Positions 6,302 through 14,655 of a DNA stretch of 15,180 nucleotides are shown piece after piece. A program made the position numbers and the translations under genes. How positions within the stretch are numbered: the stretch's first letter is position 1; the number at the start of each line of letters is the position of its first letter. The notes under the pieces were generated by a model. That model did no database searches. It saw only the letters and a list, made by a program, of their open reading frames with translations, and was not told the DNA's origin. Origin of the DNA: JADJNW01 sp964596135 (lineage in GTDB: Bacteria; Bacteroidota; Bacteroidia; Chitinophagales; Saprospiraceae); the NCBI GenBank assembly GCA_964596135.1, contig CAZQTF010000083.1, forward strand, positions 1 through 15,180, in the 5' to 3' direction.

Positions 6302-7963
6302 ATGCATCAGGAACGTCAAAACTGGCTGGGAAAGCTCAACGTGTGGTTGCCTTTGCTTTTTGCGATGGTATTAGTGGCGGGTATGCTGATCGGTATGCGC
6401 CTCCAGTCGGAAATGCCCAAAGTAGTAGATTTAGAAAATACAGACGCCTTAGACCCGCAAAGCTATGGAAAACTGGAAGAACTGCTCCGCTATATCGAGT
6501 CCAAATACGTGGACGATGTCGAACGCGACAAACTCATTGATGAAGCCATTGCGAGCATTCTAAAACAATTGGATCCGCACTCGGTCTATTTTACCGCCCA
6601 GCAGCTCCAGGAAGTCAGCGTACAGTTGGAAGGTAATTTTAATGGTATCGGCGTGGAGTTTATCATTCTTGATGATACGGTGACGGTCGTAGCGCCTTTG
6701 GCAGGCGGACCGGCAGAAGCAGCGGGCGTATTAGCCGGCGATAAAATTATTCAGGCGAGCGATTCTACCATTGCTGGCGTAGGCATTACCTCGAGTGGCG
6801 TTATTGACCTGCTGACCGGAGAGAAAGGTAGTACCGTAACCATTGGCGTTTTGAGAGGTAAGGAACAAAAACTGCGCAAATTTCAACTCACGCGCGATGA
6901 AATTCCGGTGCGCAGCGTGGATGTGGCTTATATGCTCGACAACAAAACCGGATATATCAAAATTAACCGTTTCAGCGCTACGACCTACGAAGAGTTTATG
7001 AAAGAACTGGAAAAACTGGTAGAACAAGAGGGAATGAAAGACCTAGTGATTGATCTTCGCCAAAACCCCGGCGGTTATCTTCAGCAGGCTACCAACATCC
7101 TCAGCCAGTTGTTCAAAGATAAAAATAAACTGCTCGTTTATACCGAAGGACGGTCGGTGCATCGCAGCGAATACGAAACCACCGGCAGGGCATTTTTTAA
7201 TATTGGCAACATCGCCGTGTTGATTGATGAAGGATCGGCATCGGCGAGCGAAATTCTGGCGGGCGCGCTGCAAGATCACGATCGGGCTTATATCATTGGG
7301 CGACGTTCTTTCGGCAAAGGCTTGGTGCAAGAGCAATACGAACTACGCGACGGTTCAGCCCTGCGGCTCACGGTAGCTCGTTACTACACGCCTTCCGGCA
7401 GATCCATTCAGAAACCCTATGCCGATCGGGATCACTACGATGATGATCTTTTGGAGCGGCTTGAATCAGGTGAATTGTCTGGAAACGGATCAGTAGCAGC
7501 CCTCGATTCTACCAAGTATTACACTTCCGGCGGCAGAGTAGTGTATGGCGGGGGCGGCATTACGCCAGATGTCTTTGTACCGCTCGACACCACCATTATG
7601 AATGAATATTACTTCCGTTTGCGCCAGTTGGTGCCGCAATTTGTATTCCGTTACATCAGCGATCACCGCAAAAATTTTGAATTCACTTCGCTCCAATCTT
7701 TCAAAAAGAACTTTCAGGTGAGCAATGCGCTCCTCGATACGTTTATCGAATACAGCACTCAGAATAATGTTCCCAGAAACAGAAGTGAACTGGCAAGGAT
7801 CACACCGGCGCTCAAACATTATATCAAGGCGAGCTTCGCGCAGAATTTATTTGACAACGAAGGTTTCTATTCTGTTTGGAATGAAACGGATCCCGTTGTA
7901 AAAAAGGCTTTGCGGGAGCTGAATCAATCCAACCCAATCTCGGAATACCAGCATCAGCAATAA
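6302..7963 (+). CDS. S41 family C-terminal processing peptidase (CtpA/Prc-like)
   Basis: The 553-residue protein is a secreted or membrane-anchored serine protease that cleaves proteins near the C-terminus. An N-terminal hydrophobic helix (about 16-34, WLPLLFAMVLVAGMLIGM) places the rest in the periplasm. A PDZ domain lies at about 105-195 (NGIGVEFIIL, GGPAEAAGVLAGDKI). The S41 core follows, with the hallmark LVIDLRQNPGG (about 248-258). The catalytic Ser314 sits in GSASASEIL and Lys339 in SFGKGLVQ, with Gln343 four residues later, which matches the Ser/Lys/Gln spacing of E. coli Prc. A C-terminal extension of about 120 residues after the S41 core is common in Bacteroidota members. I chose ATG 6302; the TTG at 6296 is an alternative two codons upstream. 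The gene stands alone and its stop is 9 bp from the convergent HU/SPOR gene. Confidence 0.93.
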   Translation: MHQERQNWLGKLNVWLPLLFAMVLVAGMLIGMRLQSEMPKVVDLENTDALDPQSYGKLEELLRYIESKYVDDVERDKLIDEAIASILKQLDPHSVYFTAQQLQEVSVQLEGNFNGIGVEFIILDDTVTVVAPLAGGPAEAAGVLAGDKIIQASDSTIAGVGITSSGVIDLLTGEKGSTVTIGVLRGKEQKLRKFQLTRDEIPVRSVDVAYMLDNKTGYIKINRFSATTYEEFMKELEKLVEQEGMKDLVIDLRQNPGGYLQQATNILSQLFKDKNKLLVYTEGRSVHRSEYETTGRAFFNIGNIAVLIDEGSASASEILAGALQDHDRAYIIGRRSFGKGLVQEQYELRDGSALRLTVARYYTPSGRSIQKPYADRDHYDDDLLERLESGELSGNGSVAALDSTKYYTSGGRVVYGGGGITPDVFVPLDTTIMNEYYFRLRQLVPQFVFRYISDHRKNFEFTSLQSFKKNFQVSNALLDTFIEYSTQNNVPRNRSELARITPALKHYIKASFAQNLFDNEGFYSVWNETDPVVKKALRELNQSNPISEYQHQQ

Positions 7964-7972
7964 TGCCGGAAG

Positions 7973-8986
7973 CTATTCTTTCAGCTTTTTCAAAACCTGG
8001 GCTTTGACGCCAAACTTCTGCCGGATGTCTTCAAGCGTTTTTTGCACATCCTGCTCGTCGTCGTATGCCCGGCGTATGCCTACGCGTGTAAGATTGCCTA
8101 CCTTTTCGGTAAAAGGCTCGTAACCTTCCTCATAAATTTGCTTCACTAAGCGCTCCACATTTCCTGGTTGGCTAAACATTCCGATACCAATCATCACATA
8201 CTGCTGGTCGGGACGCGCAGTGACACCTTCCGTGTCCGTTTCGTCCGTGTCATCGGCAACGGGGTCGTCTTCACCAACAATGGAACCAGTCGGATTTTCG
8301 ATTTTTTCATCGGCGGTCGTAAGCGAAGGACTAACATTGTAACGTTCTGACGGGACAGCGCTCTCTACCGGCGACTGATAAAAAAACTGGAAATACACGA
8401 CCAAAGCGATAGCAATCACTGCGACGCTGCTCACGATGGCGAGATTGCGCTGAAACCATTTGCCCACACGCTTGCCGGTTTTCGTTGTTCTGATAGAAAC
8501 AGGCTGCGGCTGCAGGTCGGCGGCTGCTACCGCCTGCTTCGACGCTGTTCCCCGCTGACTGCGGAGTACCGGGTAAAACTGTAAAGTCGGCAAGCCGTAA
8601 GCATCCGTATTAAAATTCACATCGTCGGGCAGAAATTTGAAATTCTGCTCGTAATCTTTATACAAACGCCCTACTCCGGGGATGGTAAAAATCTCGCGCT
8701 TCTCGATCGCCATTTTGGCATCCGACACAAATTGCTCGATCGCCAGCATCGCCGTCGGGTAAGAAACATTGTACTTTTTTCGCAAATGCTGCACCAGCAA
8801 CCCGTCGTCCATCAACAGATTCCTATTAAAATTCAACTGCTTGGACGGTGGCTGAATTTTCCCCTCCACCTGATCTATCGTTGCCGGTTTGTAGCTCGTA
8901 ATAAAACTGCCCAAGCCTGGCAAACTTACCGACTGATGTTCGTACAACAGCTCCGCTATGCTCGCACCAACGTTTATTTGCATCAT
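7973..8986 (-). CDS. HU-CCDC81/SPOR domain membrane protein
   Basis: The 337-residue protein has the layout of a Bacteroidota family that joins a HU-like (CCDC81-type) N-terminal region to a SPOR domain. The first HU-like module spans about 1-65 (GASIAELLYEHQSVSLPGLGSF), the second about 66-120 (YPTAMLAIEQFVSDAK, FTIPGVGRLYKD). A basic segment (KTGKRVGKWFQRN) precedes one transmembrane helix at about 181-203. An acidic low-complexity linker rich in D/E/T follows, then a SPOR domain at about 260-337 (YVMIGIGMFSQPGNVERLVK, GYEPFTEKVGNLTRVGI). SPOR domains bind denuded peptidoglycan glycans, usually at division sites, so the N-terminus should be cytosolic and the SPOR domain periplasmic. The start is one of two adjacent ATGs (8986, 8983); the longer reading from 9019 adds eleven atypical residues. 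Confidence 0.9.
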   Translation of the reverse strand: MMQINVGASIAELLYEHQSVSLPGLGSFITSYKPATIDQVEGKIQPPSKQLNFNRNLLMDDGLLVQHLRKKYNVSYPTAMLAIEQFVSDAKMAIEKREIFTIPGVGRLYKDYEQNFKFLPDDVNFNTDAYGLPTLQFYPVLRSQRGTASKQAVAAADLQPQPVSIRTTKTGKRVGKWFQRNLAIVSSVAVIAIALVVYFQFFYQSPVESAVPSERYNVSPSLTTADEKIENPTGSIVGEDDPVADDTDETDTEGVTARPDQQYVMIGIGMFSQPGNVERLVKQIYEEGYEPFTEKVGNLTRVGIRRAYDDEQDVQKTLEDIRQKFGVKAQVLKKLKE

Positions 8987-9099
8987 CTCTTTTTGGTATA
9001 ATGAAAAAGCCCAAAGCATCAGAGAATATTTTTGCTTTTGCGCATTCCTATCCTCTGGTGCATTTTTACAAAAACCTGATTTTCAGCTAAAATATTATA

Positions 9100-9130
9100 C
9101 AAAGTTATTCGTTTTTTCCGAATACTTCAA
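9100..9130 (-). promoter_or_regulatory. Promoter of the HU/SPOR gene (TTG-N20-TAACTTTG)
   Basis: On the minus strand TTG (9130-9128), a 20-bp spacer and TAACTTTG (9107-9100) match the Bacteroidota -33 and -7 elements exactly. Transcription would begin near 9093, about 107 nt upstream of the ATG. Confidence 0.65.
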
Positions 9131-9173
9131 CTATCCTTTTCCTCAGCAAGCATTCAAGATATTTCCACCATTG

Positions 9174-9204
9174 TTGAATTTCCAACCAAAATAGAATACA
9201 TTTG
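9174..9204 (+). promoter_or_regulatory. Promoter of the DUF1905/YdeI-type gene (TTG-N20-TACATTTG)
   Basis: TTG at 9174-9176 and TACATTTG at 9197-9204, 20 bp apart, match the Bacteroidota consensus. Transcription would begin near 9211, about 103 nt upstream of the ATG. The promoter is back-to-back with that of the HU/SPOR gene, with 43 bp between the two -33 elements. Confidence 0.65.
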
Positions 9205-9313
9205 AAAGCAGCGCCCTGCGTGTTCTGTGTAAAACACTCCAAGGCAAGATTCGAATACAATTATTTTACAATCAAAACATTAAATTATTTAAAAAATCTT
9301 AATACAATCACCC

Positions 9314-9838
9314 ATGTCCGATCAGATTGTCACCTTTACCACTACCTTCGCCCGATTCGAAGCCAATCCCCTCTGGGGACATCACATTGCCGTGCCGGAA
9401 GAAATTGCACGCCCCTTTATCACAGAAAAGGGCGACCGCCGCGTGGTGTGCACGCTCAACGGGCAGTTGGATTTTCAGTGCGCACTGATGCCCAAAGGCG
9501 ACGGCAGCTTTTTTATCAATATCAACAAAAAGATTCGGGATAAGCTCAAACTGAAAGTAGGCATGCCAATGCAGGTGGCACTGCGCAAAGACGAAAGCCA
9601 GTATGGCTTGCCGATGCCCGAAGAATTGGAGGAGCTACTTCAGCAGGACGAAGAGGGGAACCGCTTTTTTCATGCGCTCACGCCGGGCAAGCAGCGCAAT
9701 TTGCTTTATATCGTTGGTAGTGCCCAAAAGTCGGACACCCGCATTAGGCGAGCGATCGTGGTAATAGAACATTTAAAAGCCAACGGGGGTAAAATTGATT
9801 TCAAAATGCTAAACCAGGCGTTGCGGGAAGGAATTTAA
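9314..9838 (+). CDS. DUF1905 / YdeI-OmdA family protein
   Basis: The 174-residue protein combines an N-terminal DUF1905 beta-barrel-like domain (about 5-92: FTTTFARFE, WGHHIAVPEEIARPF, RVVCTLNG, CALMPKGDGSFFININKKIR, LKLKVGMPMQVAL) with a C-terminal helical YdeI/OmdA-type region (about 100-160: LPMPEELEELLQQDEEGNRF, FHALTPGKQRNLLYIVGSAQ, RRAIVVIEHL). The second domain is named after bacteriocin-protection and OmpD-associated proteins, but the biochemical function is not known. No signal peptide is present, so it should be cytosolic. The ATG at 9314 opens directly on the conserved first strand. The gene is alone, with its own promoter and terminator, and converges on the outer-membrane receptor gene. 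Confidence 0.88.
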   Translation: MSDQIVTFTTTFARFEANPLWGHHIAVPEEIARPFITEKGDRRVVCTLNGQLDFQCALMPKGDGSFFININKKIRDKLKLKVGMPMQVALRKDESQYGLPMPEELEELLQQDEEGNRFFHALTPGKQRNLLYIVGSAQKSDTRIRRAIVVIEHLKANGGKIDFKMLNQALREGI

Positions 9839-9868
9839 ATAATTGACAATTATCGGTTTATAATTATA

Positions 9869-9906
9869 AAAAATGGTCAACCGAGAGGCATCGGTTGACC
9901 ATTTTT
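9869..9906. terminator. Strong bidirectional terminator (16-bp perfect stem)
   Basis: Bases 9869-9884 and 9891-9906 form a 16-bp perfect stem around the 6-nt loop GAGGCA, flanked by A-run and T-run. It works in both directions and separates the convergent DUF1905 gene (stop at 9838) and the outer-membrane receptor gene (stop at 9919). Confidence 0.92.
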
Positions 9907-9918
9907 CGTGGCTTCATA

Positions 9919-12789
9919 TCAATTTCTTGGTCCTGGGAAAAAGCCTGGGCCACCCCATCCTCTGTTTTCCGGCGCCGGCATATTAAAGTTCCTCAGATTG
10001 TAAGTAAATGTCAGCATAAAATACTGCGTCAGCACTTGCGTAATGTTGTCCTGAATATACGTTTCAGTCACCGAGCGGCTGATGCTGTTGTTTTGCTTGA
10101 GCAAGTCAAACACGCTCAGGCGAATTTCGCCGGAATTATTTTTCAGGAATTTGTAGGCCACCGCAGCGTTCCACAGCAGAAAATCCTGATTAAAATCATC
10201 GCCCAGCCCAGTGTATAGTGAATGCGTCAAATCTGTGTTGATCACTAATTTTTTCCAGGGCAGCCAGTTAAATCGGAAGGAAGAAAGCTGGTAAAAATAA
10301 TTGTTATTCAGTTGTGGTTGTAATGTATTTTCCACAATATTATAATTTGCTGAATAGGAAATCGTAAAATCCAGATTTTGATTAATATTACTGCCGAGTA
10401 CCAATCCGGAGTTGACATTGTACGTTTGCGACTCATTTTCCGCATTGTTTATCAAGCCCGGCGTGCGGTTGTAAGTAAAACCGGCATTAAAATTCAGATT
10501 ACTCTTGAATAATTTGATCGGCATGCCGTAGGTAAAAAAGGTACGCATACTCCAGTTGCCTCCCAGATTGACCGGCTGCGAAAGCTGCGCCCCCCGGAAC
10601 AAGGTAATCCCCTCCTGCAAAACGGTATCTTTATCGGCAATGATCGTAGAAGTGCCGATATAATTGGCGTTGTAGCTTACGTTGGCAAAAGCAAAAAAGG
10701 TTTGCGCCTTGGCAGGGCTGGTCAGATTAAAACGAGTAAACACCGAGTTTGTTAATTGTTGCTTCAGATCGGGATTACCCGTTGACAGTTGCAACGGATT
10801 GGTATTGTCAATCACATTTTGCAATTGGCTGAGGGAAGGTGTATTGGTGTAAGTACGGTAAAACAAGCGCAGGCTCATATTGCGATCGGGGCGATACTCA
10901 AACATGGCATTGGGTAGTACATTGTTGAAAGACTTCTCCACGTCGAGCATCAGTGGAAACGACTGTGCACTCGATAGTTGTACGTTTTGGTAATTGGCGC
11001 CAAATGAAAAATTGGACTTTTCTCCGCGCCAGCGATAGCTCAAACCTCCGCGCTGGGTAATCACCTCGTTGTCAAAATCGTTAGATAACCCTGTATTCAG
11101 GCTGGTGTAGCCGCCGGTAGCCTCGTCAAAATCGTTGGTCTCGCGTTCCGAGTTGTTTTTATTAATCGAAGGGCGGTACTCAAACTGCAGAATGCTTTTT
11201 TTGCCAATTGGCTCGGTATAATTGATATTAGTCGAAAGCGTATAACCATCCGAAACCGTTATCGCACGCTGATCGGTAATAAGGCTCGAATCCTGACCGT
11301 TGTAAAATTCGCTCAAAGAATACAGGCTGCTGTTTCCATCGTTGTTGTTAAAATCGGTGCTAAAACCGATGGAAAACGTACGCCCGGCTTTGACAAAGCG
11401 ATGGCGATAGAGAATATTGTTTGAAAAACTATATCCCATTCGATCAGATTCATTGTTATTTTCCGTTTGGTTGATCAAAAAACCGTTATCAAACATATTT
11501 TGACCATTGACCAAGCCCGCTGAGTTGTAATCCTGCAAGTTCAGACGTGGCGTGATGATGATGGAATTGGTCGAGTCAATGCTGTATTCGATCCGCGCAC
11601 TGAACCGGTGGTTGTAATTATGACTCTCCGACACGTTGTCTTCGTCATAAAACTGGCTCACATTTTCTTCGAGGAAATATTCGCGCGACAAGATGCTGTT
11701 GTTGTCGTTATTGGAGTTGTTAAAAAAGTAACTTCCCGTCACTTTTACCTTTTTTCCCCAGTTATCACTGTAATTCAAGCCAATTGAATTGGTCGTGTTA
11801 ATACCGTTTTGCTGCCCAACTAAGAAATTGCCGGCATCTCCGCCAAAACCGCCGCCGCGACCACCACGACCACCACCAAAACCACCGCGACTACCACTAC
11901 TGCCGATCACGCCCAGTAAGTCCTGTGTTGAAAAGTTTTGTTGATTGATATTATTAAAAAGCCCAATGATTGAAATCCGGGTATCGCCTTTAAAAAAATT
12001 GATCCCACCGCCTGCATTGTATCGCTCATCGGTACCATAGCCTGCATAAATTTTCCCGAATTGGGCGTTTCTGAGACCTCCACCCCGCGTCACAATGTTG
12101 ATCGTTTTCTCGGTATTACCATCATTGAAGCCGGTGAATTGTGCCTGGTCACTCATGCGATCGAATACCTGAATACGTTCGATCACTTCCGCAGGAAGGT
12201 TGCGCAATGCCAACGTAGCATCATCTCCAAAAAATTCCCGACCATCTACAAGTACGCGGCGTACGTCTTCACCCTGGGCTTTTACCTGCCCGTTTTCTAC
12301 GGTCACGCCCGGCATCTTGCGCACGAGTTGCTCGGCATCGGCATCAGGATTAACTTTGAACGCTCCAGCATTGTACTCTGTGGTATCACCTTTTTGTTGC
12401 GCCCGGATTTGCGTTGCTTCTACGGTCACACCCTGCAATTGTAGCGCTGTTTGTTCCATCGCCAGCATGCCCAGATCCTGGTCGGCACGAGCTATCGCAA
12501 CCATTTGCTCGAACGATTGATAGCCAACGTAGCTCGCTTGCAGTTTATAATTGCCGGGGCGCAGTCTTTCAAACTGGAATTTACCATCCACATCGGAAAT
12601 AAGCCCCATCTTTCGAGTGGTATCCGCTTGACTAACAAGTTGAATGTTCACCCCAATCAACGGTTCATTGTTACTTTTGTCAACAAATTTTCCCGTAAGG
12701 ATAAAACCCTGTCCCGGTAATGCCAACGCACTGCCGAGTAGGGCTACAACCAACATAAAAAATAGCCGGACGTTAAGTTTCGTTCTCAT
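9919..12789 (-). CDS. Outer-membrane beta-barrel protein, TonB-dependent-receptor-like, with carboxypeptidase regulatory domain
   Basis: The 956-residue protein starts with a signal peptide (about 1-26, LFFMLVVALLGSALALPGQG). A carboxypeptidase-regulatory-like Ig fold follows at about 29-105 (LTGKFVDKSNNEPLIGVNIQ, YKLQASYVGY), then a plug-like domain at about 118-235 (KMPGVTVENGQVKAQG, VRRVLVDGREFFGDD, LPAEVIERIQVFDR) and a long beta-barrel with many alternating aromatic strands. This is the layout of the OMP_b-brl_3 branch of TonB-dependent receptors in Bacteroidota. I see no clear TonB box and the substrate is unknown. Residues 294-320 form a glycine/arginine-rich run (GGFGGGRGGRGGGFGG) between early barrel strands, and the C-terminus is also Gly/Pro-rich. 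It is the last gene of a probable four-gene unit, 32 bp after the response regulator. Confidence 0.9.
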   Translation of the reverse strand: MRTKLNVRLFFMLVVALLGSALALPGQGFILTGKFVDKSNNEPLIGVNIQLVSQADTTRKMGLISDVDGKFQFERLRPGNYKLQASYVGYQSFEQMVAIARADQDLGMLAMEQTALQLQGVTVEATQIRAQQKGDTTEYNAGAFKVNPDADAEQLVRKMPGVTVENGQVKAQGEDVRRVLVDGREFFGDDATLALRNLPAEVIERIQVFDRMSDQAQFTGFNDGNTEKTINIVTRGGGLRNAQFGKIYAGYGTDERYNAGGGINFFKGDTRISIIGLFNNINQQNFSTQDLLGVIGSSGSRGGFGGGRGGRGGGFGGDAGNFLVGQQNGINTTNSIGLNYSDNWGKKVKVTGSYFFNNSNNDNNSILSREYFLEENVSQFYDEDNVSESHNYNHRFSARIEYSIDSTNSIIITPRLNLQDYNSAGLVNGQNMFDNGFLINQTENNNESDRMGYSFSNNILYRHRFVKAGRTFSIGFSTDFNNNDGNSSLYSLSEFYNGQDSSLITDQRAITVSDGYTLSTNINYTEPIGKKSILQFEYRPSINKNNSERETNDFDEATGGYTSLNTGLSNDFDNEVITQRGGLSYRWRGEKSNFSFGANYQNVQLSSAQSFPLMLDVEKSFNNVLPNAMFEYRPDRNMSLRLFYRTYTNTPSLSQLQNVIDNTNPLQLSTGNPDLKQQLTNSVFTRFNLTSPAKAQTFFAFANVSYNANYIGTSTIIADKDTVLQEGITLFRGAQLSQPVNLGGNWSMRTFFTYGMPIKLFKSNLNFNAGFTYNRTPGLINNAENESQTYNVNSGLVLGSNINQNLDFTISYSANYNIVENTLQPQLNNNYFYQLSSFRFNWLPWKKLVINTDLTHSLYTGLGDDFNQDFLLWNAAVAYKFLKNNSGEIRLSVFDLLKQNNSISRSVTETYIQDNITQVLTQYFMLTFTYNLRNFNMPAPENRGWGGPGFFPGPRN

Positions 12790-12821
12790 GGTTACAAATT
12801 GTTACGCCATTTTGTCAGGCG

Positions 12822-13544
12822 CTATGAGTTTAGAAATTTAGTGGACAAATATTGATGGAATTTTTCTCGATATTGTTCGGCAACTACCACGGCGAAAGCC
12901 CCTATGACGATCCGGCTGCGTTCTACCGATTCAATTTTTTCCAGATTCACAATGTAAGAACGGTGTACCCGCATGAATCGTTCTGCCGGTAGCTTATCTT
13001 CCAGCGCTTTCAGGCTCATCAGCGTCAAAATGGGTTTTTCCTGGCTCGCCAGATGAATTTTGATGTAGTCCTTCAGCCCCTCGAAATACAACACCTCGTC
13101 CAGATTGATGCGCACCAGTTTGTACTCCGATTTGACAAATAAATGTGACTCATTTTTTTCTGCTTCTTTCTGCGCTTCGAGGAGTTGAAACCACTCCCGC
13201 GCTTTGTTAGCCGCTTTCATAAACTCCTCATAATTAAAGGGTTTCAACAGATAATCCAACGCATCTACTTTGAATCCATCCAGTGCATATTGCTCAAAAG
13301 CGGTCGTAAAAATGATCCTCGGTCCGTTTTTCAACGTTCTTGAGAAAGCCACACCATCCAAATCGGGCATTTGGATATCTAAGAAAATAAGGTCAATCTG
13401 CTGCTCCTGCAATTGCGCCATTGCCTCCAACGCGCTGCTGCACCGCCCTGCCAGTTTGAGAAAAGGCGTTTTTTGGATGTAGTTTTCCACCACATCCAAC
13501 GCGAGAGGCTCGTCATCCACAATGAGGCATTTTATTTTTTTCAT
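12822..13544 (-). CDS. LytTR family response regulator transcription factor
   Basis: The 240-residue protein has an N-terminal receiver domain (about 1-120) with the acidic pair D10/D11, phosphoacceptor D56 in LIFLDIQMPDLDG, T80/T81 and the conserved lysine K101 in LLKPF. A LytTR DNA-binding domain follows at about 134-238 (FVKSEYKLVRINLDEVLYFE, DYIKIHL, FMRVHRSYIVNLEKIE). LytTR regulators bind pairs of short direct repeats through beta strands. It lies 51 bp after the histidine kinase gene and 32 bp before the receptor gene, so it is almost certainly the partner of that kinase and may control the outer-membrane gene. The start is the ATG at 13544 (MKKIKCLIVDDE), directly on the receiver domain. 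Confidence 0.95.
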   Translation of the reverse strand: MKKIKCLIVDDEPLALDVVENYIQKTPFLKLAGRCSSALEAMAQLQEQQIDLIFLDIQMPDLDGVAFSRTLKNGPRIIFTTAFEQYALDGFKVDALDYLLKPFNYEEFMKAANKAREWFQLLEAQKEAEKNESHLFVKSEYKLVRINLDEVLYFEGLKDYIKIHLASQEKPILTLMSLKALEDKLPAERFMRVHRSYIVNLEKIESVERSRIVIGAFAVVVAEQYREKFHQYLSTKFLNS

Positions 13545-13595
13545 GCTTCGTTATATTCAACTATTTACATAGTTAAAAATTCATATACTATTCAA

Positions 13596-14639
13596 TCAAA
13601 TAGTAACTAAATCAATCTCCAGTTCTGTTCTGAATACACCATCCTGTACCGTCTGCCTGAATTGATGCCGGTTGGGATAAAGCAGGCGCAAGCGCTTTTG
13701 GAGATTTTCAATTCCAATACCGGAGCCGCCTTTATCGCGCTCGTCTTTCGGAAAGTTCGTATTTTCTACCCAAAAGATCAGGCGTTGGCCTTCTATCCGC
13801 ATTTTTATGAAGATAAAAGACGGCACGTTGGCGCTCACGCCATGTTTAAACCCATTTTCCACAAGGGGTATGAAAAGTAAAGGTGCTATCTGCGTATGGT
13901 CTGCATCCGCTGGAAAATCGTACCGCACGTCCACTTTGTCCGTCAGGCGCATGCGCATCAGGTCAATATAATTTTTCAAAAATGTAATTTCATTCGCTAA
14001 AGGCACTTGCTCCGCTGTTGCATCGTGCAGGGTGTAACGCATCAGTTTGCTCAGGCGATGGATCGAATCCTTGGCTTTCTCCGGCGCGCTGTCCACCAGC
14101 GAATAGATATTGTTCAGCGAATTGAAAAAGAAATGCGGCTGAATCTGATACTGCAAATGCGAAATAGTTGACTTCAACTGCTCGGTTTCCGTCGCTTTGC
14201 GCTCGGTCTCCGACTTTTGCCAACGTTGGGTAATACGAATCGCTACGCTCACTGCTACGGTGATCGCCAATGAAAATGCCGCCCGGAAATGGTAAAAACT
14301 TTTAAAGCTGCTGCCGCGAAAAGGACGGGATGCGGCATTAGGTCGAGGTATCAAATCCCTCAGAGCATCTTCGCCCCACATGCAAAAAGCAATCAATGCA
14401 AGATTCAGCAGAATAAATAAAACGATCCGGTCTTGAAATAATACTTTGTCAATCAGCACAAAATAATTGGCGTAAAAAATTAATACAGTAAAAAATAGAG
14501 GAAGTACCGTGCGCAGATAGAGATATACCGGCGGAAATTCTCCGCCCGAAAATAAGAGCGGAAAAGCAAAAAAGATGCCCCACACCAGCAAGTGCAGGGC
14601 TACTTTGGTCATAATATTATCTTTGGTGAAAGGTTTCAT
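13596..14639 (-). CDS. LytS-type sensor histidine kinase
   Basis: The 347-residue protein has an N-terminal membrane part with about four helices (roughly 13-31, 44-62, 72-88 and 118-136) and only short loops, so no separate periplasmic sensor domain is visible. A short coiled stretch (about 139-160) leads into a His_kinase domain with the phosphoacceptor H169 in QIQPHFFFNSLNNIYSL and an ATP-binding part with the N-box VENGFKHG (N262) and the G-box GGSGIGIENLQKRL (about 304-317). This is the LytS/YehU class that pairs with LytTR regulators. It follows the small secreted protein by 16 bp and precedes the regulator by 51 bp. The ATG at 14639 is chosen; an internal ATG nine codons later is an alternative start. 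Confidence 0.95.
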   Translation of the reverse strand: MKPFTKDNIMTKVALHLLVWGIFFAFPLLFSGGEFPPVYLYLRTVLPLFFTVLIFYANYFVLIDKVLFQDRIVLFILLNLALIAFCMWGEDALRDLIPRPNAASRPFRGSSFKSFYHFRAAFSLAITVAVSVAIRITQRWQKSETERKATETEQLKSTISHLQYQIQPHFFFNSLNNIYSLVDSAPEKAKDSIHRLSKLMRYTLHDATAEQVPLANEITFLKNYIDLMRMRLTDKVDVRYDFPADADHTQIAPLLFIPLVENGFKHGVSANVPSFIFIKMRIEGQRLIFWVENTNFPKDERDKGGSGIGIENLQKRLRLLYPNRHQFRQTVQDGVFRTELEIDLVTI

Positions 14640-14655
14640 ACGTACTCACAACAAA

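Noticed and set aside
9202..9543. 113-codon plus-strand frame that overlaps the start of the DUF1905 gene
   Set aside because: It overlaps the DUF1905 domain in another frame and its product has no recognisable pattern.
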